A stretch of DNA of 41,806 bases from a virus. The position numbers and the translations under genes were made by a program. This document shows, in pieces, positions 1 through 6,139 of the stretch (position 1 is the stretch's first letter; each line of letters starts with the position of its first letter). The DNA is taken from positions 1 through 41,806 of the IMG/VR virus record IMGVR_UViG_3300032180_000018; one strand, given 5' to 3'. The notes below the pieces were generated by a model. It was not told the DNA's origin. It saw only the letters and a program-made list of their open reading frames with translations, and ran no database searches.

Positions 1-160
1 ACGCGCCGCTCAGGTTCGCGCGGCTCAGGTCCGCGCCGCTCAGGTTCGCGCGGCTCAGGTACGCGCCGCTCAGGTTCGCGCGGCTCAGGTTCGCGCCGCT
101 CAGGTCCGCGCCGCTCAGGTACGCGCGGCTCAGGTTCGCGCGGCTCAGGTACGCGCGGCT
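1..160. repeat. 15-bp minisatellite, left array
   Basis: About ten tandem 15-bp units, read on the + strand as (t/a/c)cgcg(c/g)cgctcaggt-type units, each encoding one pentapeptide on the minus strand. Variation is confined to two bases per unit: one gives Asn, Tyr or Asp and the other gives Gly or Arg. Bases 1-81 are identical to 41588-41668 of the right array. The last unit is followed by the unique N-terminal coding sequence. Confidence 0.95.
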
Positions 161-289
161 TTTAACCGCCCATTTGACTGCCAAGCCGAGCTTGACGGAC
201 ATGGACGCATCCTTGTCGCACTCGATCTTCGCAGTGAATTGGACCTCACCGGAAAAGCGATTGGTGACGTTAAATTTCATTTTTGGCAT
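1..289 (-). CDS. Pentapeptide-repeat protein, N-terminal part (continues at right window end)
   Basis: Reading leftward from an ATG at 289 (another in-frame ATG at 280), the frame gives a start [18 protein letters not shown], a charged segment and then, from about residue 42, tandem five-residue units of the form (N/Y/D)LS(G/R)A that run off the left edge. The same repeats enter in the same frame at the right edge (41160-41806), so this is one gene cut by the contig ends; joined it would be about 308-311 aa. The short N-terminal domain of about 40 residues before the repeats is typical of phage pentapeptide proteins I recognise. Pentapeptide repeats fold as a right-handed quadrilateral beta-helix, and some relatives mimic DNA and bind gyrase; the function here is unknown. 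A purine stretch (AGGA) lies about 11 bases before the ATG. Confidence 0.85.
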   Translation of the reverse strand, partial: MPKMKFNVTNRFSGEVQFTAKIECDKDASMSVKLGLAVKWAVKSRAYLSRANLSRAYLSGADLSGANLSRANLSGAYLSRANLSGADLSRANLSGA

Positions 290-324
290 TGGATCGTTTT
301 CCTACCCATGCGGAGTGTGTGGCA

Positions 325-402
325 TCACGGCCAGAACACCAGCACGGTCATTCCACAGATCGTGAAGATCGCGCTCGCTATCAACAAATATTGCTGTGTC
401 AT
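325..402 (-). CDS. 25-aa single-pass membrane peptide
   Basis: A short frame MTQQYLLIASAIF... ending in FWP. It is almost entirely one hydrophobic helix (about residues 5-23). Its ATG overlaps the TGA of the upstream HNH gene as ATGA, the same junction used throughout this operon, which is the main reason to believe it is translated. The pentapeptide gene starts 36 bases downstream. The function cannot be read from the sequence; a small inner-membrane peptide is the likely product. Confidence 0.5.
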   Translation of the reverse strand: MTQQYLLIASAIFTICGMTVLVFWP

Positions 403-773
403 CGCCGTACCGTTCCGTGATTAAAAGTAACTTTCCATGCGCTCTGGCGCGATCCCGGTATTGGTCTTGACTTGCGCCGCTTGATCCCGGCATGCGCAAG
501 CCGCCGTCGGTAATTGTAAGCCTTGATTGCCGCATCGTCCTTTGTTTTTTGGCGATGCTTGTCTCGTAAAGCGGGCGCCATATTTGTCTCGCGATGCTCT
601 CCCCCAAGGCAGAGTGCTTTTATATGGTCTAAATCCCATGCGTCTCCCGGCTGTATTTTGCGTCCAGATATGTGACAGACTCCGCCGTGTTTCTCAAAAA
701 TTCTGAGACGAACCCTGGGCGGGACCGCTTGATCAGGATGATTGCCAATCCATTCTGGCACGGCTCTACCCAT
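399..773 (-). CDS. HNH endonuclease
   Basis: A 124-aa protein with a standard HNH core in its middle: CHISGRKI, then WDLDHIKALCLGGEH, then a conserved Asn (NMAP) and a final H-x(3)-KT motif. The DH pair and the later Asn and His supply the metal-binding beta-beta-alpha fold. The C-terminal third is basic. The ATG at 773 overlaps the stop of the upstream gene by 8 bases; a TTG at 779 is a weaker alternative start. Phage HNH proteins act either as homing endonucleases or as packaging-associated nickases. Lying in the early operon, far from the terminase, it is more likely homing or DNA-processing. Confidence 0.85.
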   Translation of the reverse strand: MGRAVPEWIGNHPDQAVPPRVRLRIFEKHGGVCHISGRKIQPGDAWDLDHIKALCLGGEHRETNMAPALRDKHRQKTKDDAAIKAYNYRRRLAHAGIKRRKSRPIPGSRQSAWKVTFNHGTVRR

Positions 774-1362
774 GACCAAGCGCCTTTGAAATAGTCCAGC
801 CGCGTTTTAGACGATAAAGAACAGTATTATATTTCAGCCCTGATTGTTCGACCGCTTCCGCCAATGTCATTTGGCGATTTTGAATAGTAACGTAATGCTG
901 TTGTCGCCTATTTCTGCCTTGTTGCTTAGCCTCAGCCCATCGGCAATTTGTCGGCTCGTAATTGCCGTTTACGTCGATACGATCAATAGAATGACGTGGC
1001 GATGGGCGCATCCCCATATCAGTCAAAAAATTATTAAAGTCTGACCATCGTTCACAAACGCGAATGGCGCGACCTCCATAATTATGAAATCCGGTACTGC
1101 TTGGGGTGGTGCAGCGCGACCACATATTCGTCCAGGCTTTGTATTCTTGCGTTCGACTTTTATCATGGGTACGAACGATTTCACTTCTGAAACAACCGCA
1201 AGACTGCGTATGACCAGACAAAAGATTGGAAGCCCAAACGATTTTCTTATTACCGCAATCGCAACTGCATTCCCATTTTTGCGCATCGGCTAGGCGCAAT
1301 GTAAGCAGTCGTCCATATTTCTGATATGGACCAATTTTTTTATTGTGCCCGCCGCGTGACAT
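766..1362 (-). CDS. HNH/homing-endonuclease-like protein
   Basis: A 198-aa protein with an N-terminal CSCDCGNKK / SCGCF zinc-ribbon-like half (about residues 33-57), then a central block containing SRC, YGGRAIRVCERW, F..FL.DMG, RPS..HS.DRID, NGNYEP.NCRWA and Q.RNRR. The C-terminus (about residues 160-198) looks like a helix-turn-helix segment (LAEAVEQSGLKYNTVLYRLK). This arrangement is familiar from phage-encoded HNH-like proteins: a nuclease core with Cys and Asp-Arg-Ile motifs plus a DNA-binding tail. Its TAA-separated neighbour starts immediately upstream. Composition is more AT-rich than neighbouring genes, which fits a mobile homing gene. Confidence 0.7.
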   Translation of the reverse strand: MSRGGHNKKIGPYQKYGRLLTLRLADAQKWECSCDCGNKKIVWASNLLSGHTQSCGCFRSEIVRTHDKSRTQEYKAWTNMWSRCTTPSSTGFHNYGGRAIRVCERWSDFNNFLTDMGMRPSPRHSIDRIDVNGNYEPTNCRWAEAKQQGRNRRQQHYVTIQNRQMTLAEAVEQSGLKYNTVLYRLKRGWTISKALGHG

Positions 1363-1866
1363 TTAGGCCGCAAACTCCGGTGCTTCGCGCCAAGCAAGAT
1401 AACGTCCAAACAGGTTTTCCCATTCGTCTCCGGCCTCTGTGCGGGGAATGAGTTCCTTGCGGCTCGCGACGTGACAGATAAATCGGACAGCCACGGCGGC
1501 ATCGTGCTCATTAGCAACCGGCATGTCGTTCTCGGTAAGGAATTTCCAGAAGCGTGGATCACTGCACGCAATGCCAGCCTGCTTTGTGAGCCGACCAGCC
1601 CGCGCCTGGGGTGCGGCCTCAAGCGCGGGCTTTTCAGTAAATGCAGTTGCATTCGTCTCGGCTTCTGCTTGCGGCCTCACCTTCCCTTCTGTTTGTAAAC
1701 GGGCGATGGCGCACCAAACAGATGCGCCAGGATCGGGCATGCCGCCCAATGCTTGATAAGCGGCGTCGGCGCCTTCCACAGGAACCTCGAAAACTAACTG
1801 CACGACCTTGCGGCCTTTGATAAGGCGCCAGTCGGTGAATGTTGCCTGGAAGGCGGCGGGTTTCAT
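1363..1866 (-). CDS. Hypothetical early protein (167 aa)
   Basis: No motif is recognised with certainty. The N-terminal 55 residues form a beta-rich domain (MKPAAFQATFTDWRLIKGRK, VVQLVFEVPVEG). An Ala/Glu/Pro-rich linker follows (about residues 62-95), then a helical C-terminal segment with FWKFL and WENLFGRYLAWRE. Its ATG overlaps the stop of the preceding gene as ATGA. Proteins of this layout often sit beside phage recombination or ssDNA-binding genes; that link is from context only. Confidence 0.7.
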   Translation of the reverse strand: MKPAAFQATFTDWRLIKGRKVVQLVFEVPVEGADAAYQALGGMPDPGASVWCAIARLQTEGKVRPQAEAETNATAFTEKPALEAAPQARAGRLTKQAGIACSDPRFWKFLTENDMPVANEHDAAVAVRFICHVASRKELIPRTEAGDEWENLFGRYLAWREAPEFAA

Positions 1867-2264
1867 TGGATGTCTTCCGCCCCGAAGTCTGGTATTTCGT
1901 CATCAAAGCCGGAATCGGCCGGAGCCTCGATCCGCTGCGGCTTGGGAGCGCCGCCGTTGCGCTTTGCAGGCGGGCGCACGCGCAAGGCTTCCATGGTCTT
2001 GCCCTGAAACGACACCATGTCGGCATAGATCGTGATCTCTTTGCCGATCCAGTTGTCAGTGTCGGGCGAGTAGAGGAAGGCGATACGGTCAGCGTTCGTG
2101 CGGTTGCAGATCATGCCCTTCTGCTTGTTCTGGAAGTAGAGCACGAGCTTTTTCTGATCGCCAAGCTGCTCCATTTCATAGCGGGAAATGCAGACGGTCG
2201 GCGTGGTGCCTTTGAGGTCGGATGCCTTGAGATATTTGCTTGGAAAGATGTCGTTGATGTTCAT
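1863..2264 (-). CDS. Conserved phage protein, possible DNA-metabolism partner
   Basis: A 133-aa protein beginning MNINDIFPSKYLKASDLKG, followed by strands VCISRYEME, LVLYFQNKQKGMICNRTNA, and WIGKEITIYADMVSFQGKTM, then an acidic C-terminal tail (DDEIPDFGAED). I recognise this as a family common in phages of Gram-negative bacteria, usually next to a Cas4-like exonuclease, as it is here. The beta-rich core with an acidic tail resembles single-strand-binding proteins in outline, but no OB-fold is demonstrated. The start codon is preceded by AAGGAACCTG, a good ribosome site. Confidence 0.75.
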   Translation of the reverse strand: MNINDIFPSKYLKASDLKGTTPTVCISRYEMEQLGDQKKLVLYFQNKQKGMICNRTNADRIAFLYSPDTDNWIGKEITIYADMVSFQGKTMEALRVRPPAKRNGGAPKPQRIEAPADSGFDDEIPDFGAEDIQ

Positions 2265-2351
2265 ATCAGGTTCCTTTGCGGTGTGAGTTTGTTTGTGCCT
2301 TCAAGGCTACGATCCTATGGCCCATCCGGCGGTATTTAGTGCATAGGCTCA

Positions 2352-3095
2352 CTATCCAGCCAAAAATATTTCGCTCAGAGGAACTTTGGTCTTCGGCGCC
2401 TGCCAGTGGTTCCAATCTACAGGGAGCGAACGCAGAACAGCTTCCTTACTCTCGCACCTAGATAAGAAGTTGTTGAGGCTCAGCGCGGCGGCGCGCAAGC
2501 TCTCAAGCCCGATTTCCATTGCCTCGTCGTCAATGTCGTAATAGGCATAGCGTTTGGCTGAGACGTAGAGCACGCCGCCGGCACGGCCGCGCGCCGCACG
2601 ATAAAGCGAGAGCTGGCAGATATGATCGAAGCGCGGCGTTGAAGGAATGGCCTTGGTGGTTTTCAGATCGATGTCGATGCCGTCGAATGCAAAGTCGAGA
2701 TAACCGATGACCGGGATCGGCACGGGATCGAAAAAGAACTCGCATTTCATCTGTACGGCGTTGAGCGGTCCCGGCGGTTGCCATTTTGCACTCTGCTCTA
2801 ACATCGGTTCGATTAGATCAAACTCGGCTTGCAGTTCTTCCGAAGATTCAGCATCTTTGGAATTTATGCCAAAGGATTGAATTGCAGCGGCAAGAGCCTC
2901 AGTAGAACTTCTACCCATTAGCCGATGGCGCAACCCATCCTCGACCGCCGTTCCACGCCACATGCCCGCGTTGCCTTTGTCTGATACTTTGGCAATGTAT
3001 TTCAGGCTCCACAGGCCGGGGGACGAGCGCCAGAGGTTGAGACTTGAGGGCGATAAGTGGTCAATCGAAAAACGGGTGAAGGAATGAGCAGTCAT
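2352..3095 (-). CDS. PD-(D/E)XK nuclease (Cas4/RecB-like exonuclease)
   Basis: A 247-aa protein with the motifs of the PD-(D/E)XK superfamily: an early SPSSLNLWRSSPGLW helix (about residues 15-29), RGTAVEDGL (48-55), GYLDFAFDG with the metal Asp at about 134, DIDLKTTK with Asp143 and Lys145, and the downstream QLSLYRAA helix (161-168). These are the usual positions in RecB/Cas4-type exonucleases encoded by phages, which resect DNA ends for recombination or replication. No four-Cys iron-sulphur cluster set is evident. It starts with an ATGA overlap on the preceding small gene; the neighbouring 1863-2264 product is its usual companion. Confidence 0.85.
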   Translation of the reverse strand: MTAHSFTRFSIDHLSPSSLNLWRSSPGLWSLKYIAKVSDKGNAGMWRGTAVEDGLRHRLMGRSSTEALAAAIQSFGINSKDAESSEELQAEFDLIEPMLEQSAKWQPPGPLNAVQMKCEFFFDPVPIPVIGYLDFAFDGIDIDLKTTKAIPSTPRFDHICQLSLYRAARGRAGGVLYVSAKRYAYYDIDDEAMEIGLESLRAAALSLNNFLSRCESKEAVLRSLPVDWNHWQAPKTKVPLSEIFLAG

Positions 3096-3247
3096 TTGTT
3101 GTCTGTTTTCATTTTGTTAAGAAGCTCGGCAATAGCTTCCGCCTGCTCTTTAGTAAATTTTACTCCTTGAAGATCGGCAACAAATGAAACGTGCCAGTCT
3201 TCGCAGACCGGATGTCCGCAACAACACTTCACGGCTCTGTATTTCAT
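3092..3247 (-). CDS. 51-aa Cys-rich small protein
   Basis: MKYRAVKCCCGHPVCEDWHV followed by VKFTKEQAEAIAELLNKMK. The CCCGHPVC-x(2)-WHV cluster near the N-terminus could bind zinc, and the second half is one amphipathic helix. Start at 3247 is chosen because ATGA overlaps the upstream stop; longer upstream in-frame extensions lack a ribosome site. It ends in an ATGA overlap with the nuclease gene. Unknown function. Confidence 0.65.
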   Translation of the reverse strand: MKYRAVKCCCGHPVCEDWHVSFVADLQGVKFTKEQAEAIAELLNKMKTDNK

Positions 3248-3489
3248 TTCACGGCCCGCAGCCATGCCGTTCCGAGGAATGGCGGTGTTATTGATCGGCC
3301 CATCGAAAGATGCTGGATCAGTTTGTCGAGCTTGGTTGCGGCCTGTTGCAGGTCGGCCAAGTCGTATTGAACAACCCGGTAATTGGCTTCGCTCTCGCCG
3401 GCCAACCGGCACTGATCTTCGATGCCGTCGAGAATGGCCTTGGTGTTCATGGCCGAGTGCATCTGGATCATGGTGTGATCGTTAGCCAT
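3244..3489 (-). CDS. Hypothetical early protein (81 aa)
   Basis: Starts MANDHTMIQMHSAMNTKAIL; helical, with a central DIEDQC..AGESEANYR-type segment and a helix DLADLQQAATKLDKLIQHL. The start at 3489 overlaps the preceding stop by 8 bases; an upstream in-frame ATG (3519) would overlap further and is less likely. No known motif. Part of the compact leftward operon. Confidence 0.6.
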   Translation of the reverse strand: MANDHTMIQMHSAMNTKAILDGIEDQCRLAGESEANYRVVQYDLADLQQAATKLDKLIQHLSMGRSITPPFLGTAWLRAVK

Positions 3490-3778
3490 CGATCTGGTCT
3501 CCCACGCCCATGAGGTCATGTGTCAGGTCGGATTGAAGGTCGGCCAAGGTGCCGAGGAAACTGTCGATGTTAATGCGAGCGCCGATGGTCAGGTTCTCGT
3601 TGAGGTTTTGCAGGAGTGCCGTGACGTTCTGGCGGAACAGATTGAAATTGAGTTCCACGACCGCGAGCGTGTTTTCGACATCGCGTGCCTGCGCGCCGCG
3701 GCGGGGATTGATATGGGGAAGGAGTTCATTGCCCAGATCGGTCTTAGCGAGGACTTCGGCTAACAGCAGGCGGCTCAT
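3482..3778 (-). CDS. Hypothetical early protein (98 aa)
   Basis: Starts MSRLLLAEVLAKTDLGNELL. Predominantly helical with heptad-like hydrophobics in the second half (LFRQNVTALLQNLNENL, FLGTLADLQSDL). The ATG overlaps the upstream TGA as ATGA. Together with the following gene it gives two short helical proteins (a possible pair), but no function is recognised. Confidence 0.6.
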   Translation of the reverse strand: MSRLLLAEVLAKTDLGNELLPHINPRRGAQARDVENTLAVVELNFNLFRQNVTALLQNLNENLTIGARINIDSFLGTLADLQSDLTHDLMGVGDQIDG

Positions 3779-3951
3779 CGCACGGCCCGCAGAGTTTCCG
3801 CGTAAGTGCGGGCTTGCGTCAGTGTCGGGAACCAGCGCGGATGCGAGGTAAAGCCCTCTGCGTCATATCGGGCGACATAGAAGCCGTTCGGATACTGTGC
3901 TTCAGTGATATAAATGCCGTTCGTCGGGATTAGGTCGGTGGTGAAGGTCAT
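3775..3951 (-). CDS. 58-aa small protein, first gene of leftward operon
   Basis: A short frame beginning MTFTTDLIPTNGIYITEAQ, with YPNGFYVARYDAEGF and PTLTQARTYAETLRAV. It reads like a small beta-beta-alpha domain. A strong ribosome site AAGGGAG lies 7 bases before the ATG at 3951, and the stop overlaps the next ATG (ATGA). It is the promoter-proximal gene of the leftward operon, a position where phages place early host-takeover or regulatory proteins. No function recognised. Confidence 0.65.
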   Translation of the reverse strand: MTFTTDLIPTNGIYITEAQYPNGFYVARYDAEGFTSHPRWFPTLTQARTYAETLRAVR

Positions 3952-4009
3952 TTCCAGCTCCCTTGTTCGATGGCACTATGTCTAATCCATATTTCATGGT
4001 AAGTCCATT

Positions 4010-4040
4010 CACTTTATGTAACGTCCTGTTACATAAAGTG
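4010..4040. promoter_or_regulatory. Perfect 13-bp inverted repeat, operator candidate
   Basis: Left arm CACTTTATGTAAC, spacer GTCCT, right arm GTTACATAAAGTG: 13 of 13 bases pair. It lies just downstream of the leftward promoter candidate. No T-run follows on either strand, so a terminator is unlikely. A dimeric repressor site is the best reading; the HTH protein at 4357 is the obvious but unproven binder. In RNA it would also form a hairpin in the leader of the first leftward gene. Confidence 0.75.
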
Positions 4041-4063
4041 ATCGAATGGCAAAAATAGCTGTA

Positions 4064-4091
4064 TTTATAGGTATTTGCATCCATTCTCCAA
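4064..4091 (-). promoter_or_regulatory. Leftward early promoter candidate
   Basis: On the minus strand TTGGAG (4091-4086) and TATAAA (4069-4064) are separated by 16 bases, 4/6 and 5/6 matches to sigma-70 boxes. The transcript would start near 4057 and run through the inverted repeat into the gene starting at 3951. Confidence 0.45.
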
Positions 4092-4320
4092 TAATTCGAT
4101 AGGTTTTTAGCTTGCGATGCAGCATTGTTTCCAATCTAAATCAGTCTCGATCTACCTCTTGCCAATAGACAAGATCCAATTTTCTAGACATTTTACGGCT
4201 TTGTACCGTGCGACGTGCCGCCGGATCACGGGAGCATCCGATCTTTATGAGTCCCGAAACAGGATCGGAAAGCACATATATTTTGTGTCAATCAGGGCTC
4301 ATGTGCTTTCAATATAGCAC

Positions 4321-4350
4321 TTGACATCAATGTGCAAGACATTTTATGGT
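4321..4350 (+). promoter_or_regulatory. Rightward promoter candidate, possibly leaderless
   Basis: A perfect TTGACA at 4321-4326 and a weak TATGGT at 4345-4350 are 18 bases apart. The predicted start of transcription falls on or next to the ATG at 4357, so the HTH mRNA may be leaderless, as with lambda cI made from PRM. No ribosome site precedes the ATG, which agrees. Confidence 0.45.
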
Positions 4351-4356
4351 AGCGTC

Positions 4357-4584
4357 ATGACTGACCTAAAAGCCATCCGGCGCCGGATCGGGGAAACGCA
4401 GGAACAGTTCGCGTTGCGGTTTGGCGTCCATCAATCCACAATTCACGACTGGGAAACCAAAGGCATTCCCCGAGCGGGGGCCGCCGCTGCGTTGGTTGAG
4501 CGCGTATTGGCTGAGCTGCCAGTTTCCGAGAATAACGCGGCCGCTGGCGCGTTTGCGGCTTCTGAGGGTATTCCACAAACGTAG
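4357..4584 (+). CDS. Cro/CI-type HTH regulator
   Basis: A 75-aa protein: MTDLKAIRRRIGETQEQFA, then LRFGVHQSTIHDWE, then KGIPRAGAAAALVERVLAEL. This is an XRE-type helix-turn-helix: GETQEQFALRFGV forms the first helices and QSTIHDWETKG the recognition helix. It is the size of Cro, with no oligomerisation or cleavage domain of a full CI. Start at 4357 is preferred over an upstream in-frame ATG (4333) because it matches family N-termini. It is the first gene of the rightward block next to the divergent operators. It probably controls the early switch; it could be a Cro-like repressor in a phage without lysogeny. Confidence 0.8.
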   Translation: MTDLKAIRRRIGETQEQFALRFGVHQSTIHDWETKGIPRAGAAAALVERVLAELPVSENNAAAGAFAASEGIPQT

Positions 4585-4639
4585 TCCAGTACGGGTTTGG
4601 TGGCGTTTTGCGTATCTCCTGCAATGGGGAGCAATCCGC

Positions 4640-4864
4640 ATGACCTTCGTTCGTCTCTGGAAAACGCCCGAGCCGCAGTCCTCCGGCGAAGACACCGAAT
4701 GGCATCAACGCTGCGTGCAGGGCGACGAGGCTTTCAAGAAAGCACTACTCGCCGCGCACCCGAATTTAGCCGTAGGCGTCAACGAGCAGCCGGGAACGGA
4801 CAGTCCGCGGACTGTGTTGCGGCCGGCCACGCTGGCGGCACCCAGGCAAGGTTGGAACTGGTGA
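4640..4864 (+). CDS. Hypothetical protein (74 aa)
   Basis: MTFVRLWKTPEPQSSGEDTE, WHQRCVQGDEAFKKALLAAHPNL, ending near GWNW. A helix around WHQRCVQGDEAFKKALL is the only clear structure. The ATG at 4640 follows GGGGAGCAATCCGC, an acceptable ribosome site; the longer in-frame upstream extension to 4421 overlaps the HTH gene and looks spurious. Its TGA overlaps the GTG of the next gene. Function unknown. Confidence 0.55.
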   Translation: MTFVRLWKTPEPQSSGEDTEWHQRCVQGDEAFKKALLAAHPNLAVGVNEQPGTDSPRTVLRPATLAAPRQGWNW

Positions 4865-5289
4865 ATTCCGAGCTATGGGATCGTTGGGAGAGGCAGGCTG
4901 TGCAAGACGATGCACGCCGAGAGCTTCCAGGTTCAACTTGGATGCAAATTACAGATTTTGAATGTGAAAGTCCAATTGAACGTCTATTGCTAACCCATCT
5001 TTGTCAGCATGCAGAGCGTTGGGGTTTCAAGATCATTCCGCAATTCAAAAGCGGACAATATCGTTATGATTTTGCAGTAGAAAAAGACACAAAAATTATT
5101 GCGGTTGTGGAATGTGATGGCGCTGATTTTCATCATACGCCAGAGCAATTAGCTCGTGATTTAGCCAAAGACGAATTTGCGACTGCAAATGGCTGGCGAG
5201 TTTTTCGATTTCGTGGGGCGGACATTTATCATCGGCCATGGAGCTGCGCACAGCGCGTCGTTTTTGATTTGTGGCGAGCACCAGCATGA
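4861..5289 (+). CDS. DUF559/Vsr-like PD-(D/E)XK endonuclease
   Basis: A 142-aa protein with the Vsr/DUF559 pattern: ECESPIERLLL (Glu40), YRYDFAV (Asp70), VVECDGADFHH (Glu84, Asp86), and the closing GWRVFRFRGADI strand-helix. These are the catalytic Asp, Glu-x-Asp and supporting residues of that very-short-patch-repair-like fold. A GTG start at 4861 overlapping the upstream TGA (GTGA) is chosen; AAGG lies upstream. The DNA is visibly more AT-rich than its neighbours, suggesting separate acquisition. It may nick or cut DNA, possibly as a free-standing homing nuclease; the substrate is unknown. Confidence 0.75.
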   Translation: MNSELWDRWERQAVQDDARRELPGSTWMQITDFECESPIERLLLTHLCQHAERWGFKIIPQFKSGQYRYDFAVEKDTKIIAVVECDGADFHHTPEQLARDLAKDEFATANGWRVFRFRGADIYHRPWSCAQRVVFDLWRAPA

Positions 5290-6086
5290 GGTTGACAATT
5301 AAGACCATGCGGGCGGCTGGGTTGAATGACGCCCAAATTTTGAAAGTATTGGAGGAAGCGGACGCTGAACAACGCGAGCGATGGAGAATTATTAAACGAA
5401 ATCAAAGGTTGCGTCCACTGGACATGGTGGACTGTGAGGACATTGAAGACAAGGTGGACACGGCTCTTACTATAGAAGCTAAGAAAATAAGAAAAGAGAG
5501 AAAGAAAGTAAGTAAGACCCCATTGTCTGAAAGCTGGATTCCGGCGGAATCTGATTTTGATCCTGCTGAGCTACGCGAGTTCAAAAACAGCGCGCTTGCC
5601 CACAATCGCCGCTATGCGAACTGGAATGCCGCTTGGGAAAATTGGAAGGATTCCCCGTTCAATCATCGTCGGAGGAAAAATGGAACATTTCAGTCACATC
5701 CCGGACAACCTTCCAGCGGAGCGATCACCCCCGAAACCTTTGCCAAAGTCAGAGCAGCGATGGGTTCTCGACCGGGTGAACCTGCTGATGGCGTCGTATC
5801 GCAAGGCGGATTATCAGAACCCGGAAGGCTTCATCGCGACTCTAACGGCGATTTTGTGCCAGTACGAACCGGAAATAGTCCATTACGTGACGGACCCTAC
5901 AACGGGAATTCAGCGTCGATGCAAGTGGCCTCCGGCGCCAGCGGAAATCGTGGAAGCGTGTGTGGCAGAGATAACGCACAGAATGAAGGTAGCTTCGCAT
6001 TCGGGCCTGATTGCGGTTCCTCGCCTACCGTCCCCCAAATTCTCAGTCCAGCAAAGTTACGAGGCAATGGTGAAAAAGCACGGTAG
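5286..6086 (+). CDS. Replication-type HTH protein with unusual C-terminal extension
   Basis: The first ~135 residues look genuine: MRLTIKTMRAAGLNDAQILK, EEADAEQRERWRIIKRNQR, a basic KKIRKERKKVSK linker and an AHNRRYANWNAAWENWKDSP segment. This is the layout of phage replication-initiation or helix-turn-helix proteins from alphaproteobacterial prophages, where the protein ends soon after the W-x(3)-W-x(2)-W block. Here the frame runs 130 residues further as Gly/Ser/Asn-rich low-complexity sequence overlying the next gene (5680-6138) in another frame. The start overlaps the previous stop (ATGA). The functional end may be near 5690. Confidence 0.65.
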   Translation: MRLTIKTMRAAGLNDAQILKVLEEADAEQRERWRIIKRNQRLRPLDMVDCEDIEDKVDTALTIEAKKIRKERKKVSKTPLSESWIPAESDFDPAELREFKNSALAHNRRYANWNAAWENWKDSPFNHRRRKNGTFQSHPGQPSSGAITPETFAKVRAAMGSRPGEPADGVVSQGGLSEPGRLHRDSNGDFVPVRTGNSPLRDGPYNGNSASMQVASGASGNRGSVCGRDNAQNEGSFAFGPDCGSSPTVPQILSPAKLRGNGEKAR

Positions 6087-6138
6087 GCCAATCGGGCCGT
6101 TCGAGCGGGATAGGCAATTGATTTACCGCGGGGGATAG
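5680..6138 (+). CDS. Conserved phage protein (152 aa)
   Basis: MEHFSHIPDNLPAERSPPKP, then a helical core RVNLLMASYRKADYQNPEGF, LTAILCQYEPEIVHYVTDP, TGIQRRCKWPPAPAEIVEAC. This block (sampling helix, 'VTDP.TGIQRR.K.PP...E') is familiar in phages next to replication proteins and may be a loader-like or replisome accessory factor; that role is inferred from position. The ATG at 5680 has an excellent GGAGG 5 bases upstream, so it is preferred over the upstream in-frame start at 5557. It overlaps the extension of the preceding frame by about 400 bases. Confidence 0.75.
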   Translation: MEHFSHIPDNLPAERSPPKPLPKSEQRWVLDRVNLLMASYRKADYQNPEGFIATLTAILCQYEPEIVHYVTDPTTGIQRRCKWPPAPAEIVEACVAEITHRMKVASHSGLIAVPRLPSPKFSVQQSYEAMVKKHGRPIGPFERDRQLIYRGG

Positions 6139-6139
6139 G

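Larger units (their letters stand above)
3952..4356. other. Divergent control region
   Basis: A 405-bp AT-rich stretch without a credible gene, between the first leftward gene and the HTH gene. It holds a perfect inverted repeat (4010-4040), a leftward promoter candidate (4064-4091) and a rightward promoter candidate (4321-4350). Around 4302-4340 short TGTGC/GCAC words recur in both orientations (GTGCTttcaatatAGCAC, and TTGACATcaATGTGCAA), which could be extra repressor half-sites over the rightward promoter. The short open frames here lack ribosome sites and were not accepted. Confidence 0.7.

Noticed and set aside
4010-4040. Intrinsic terminator
   Set aside because: The stem is AT-rich and no T-run follows on either strand; an operator is a better explanation.
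3902-4084. A 60-residue minus-strand frame across the control region
   Set aside because: No ribosome site, odd composition, and it overlaps the promoter and the perfect palindrome and the first leftward gene.
4117-4317. A 66-residue plus-strand frame in the control region
   Set aside because: No ribosome site and no protein-like pattern; it covers the region expected to carry operators.
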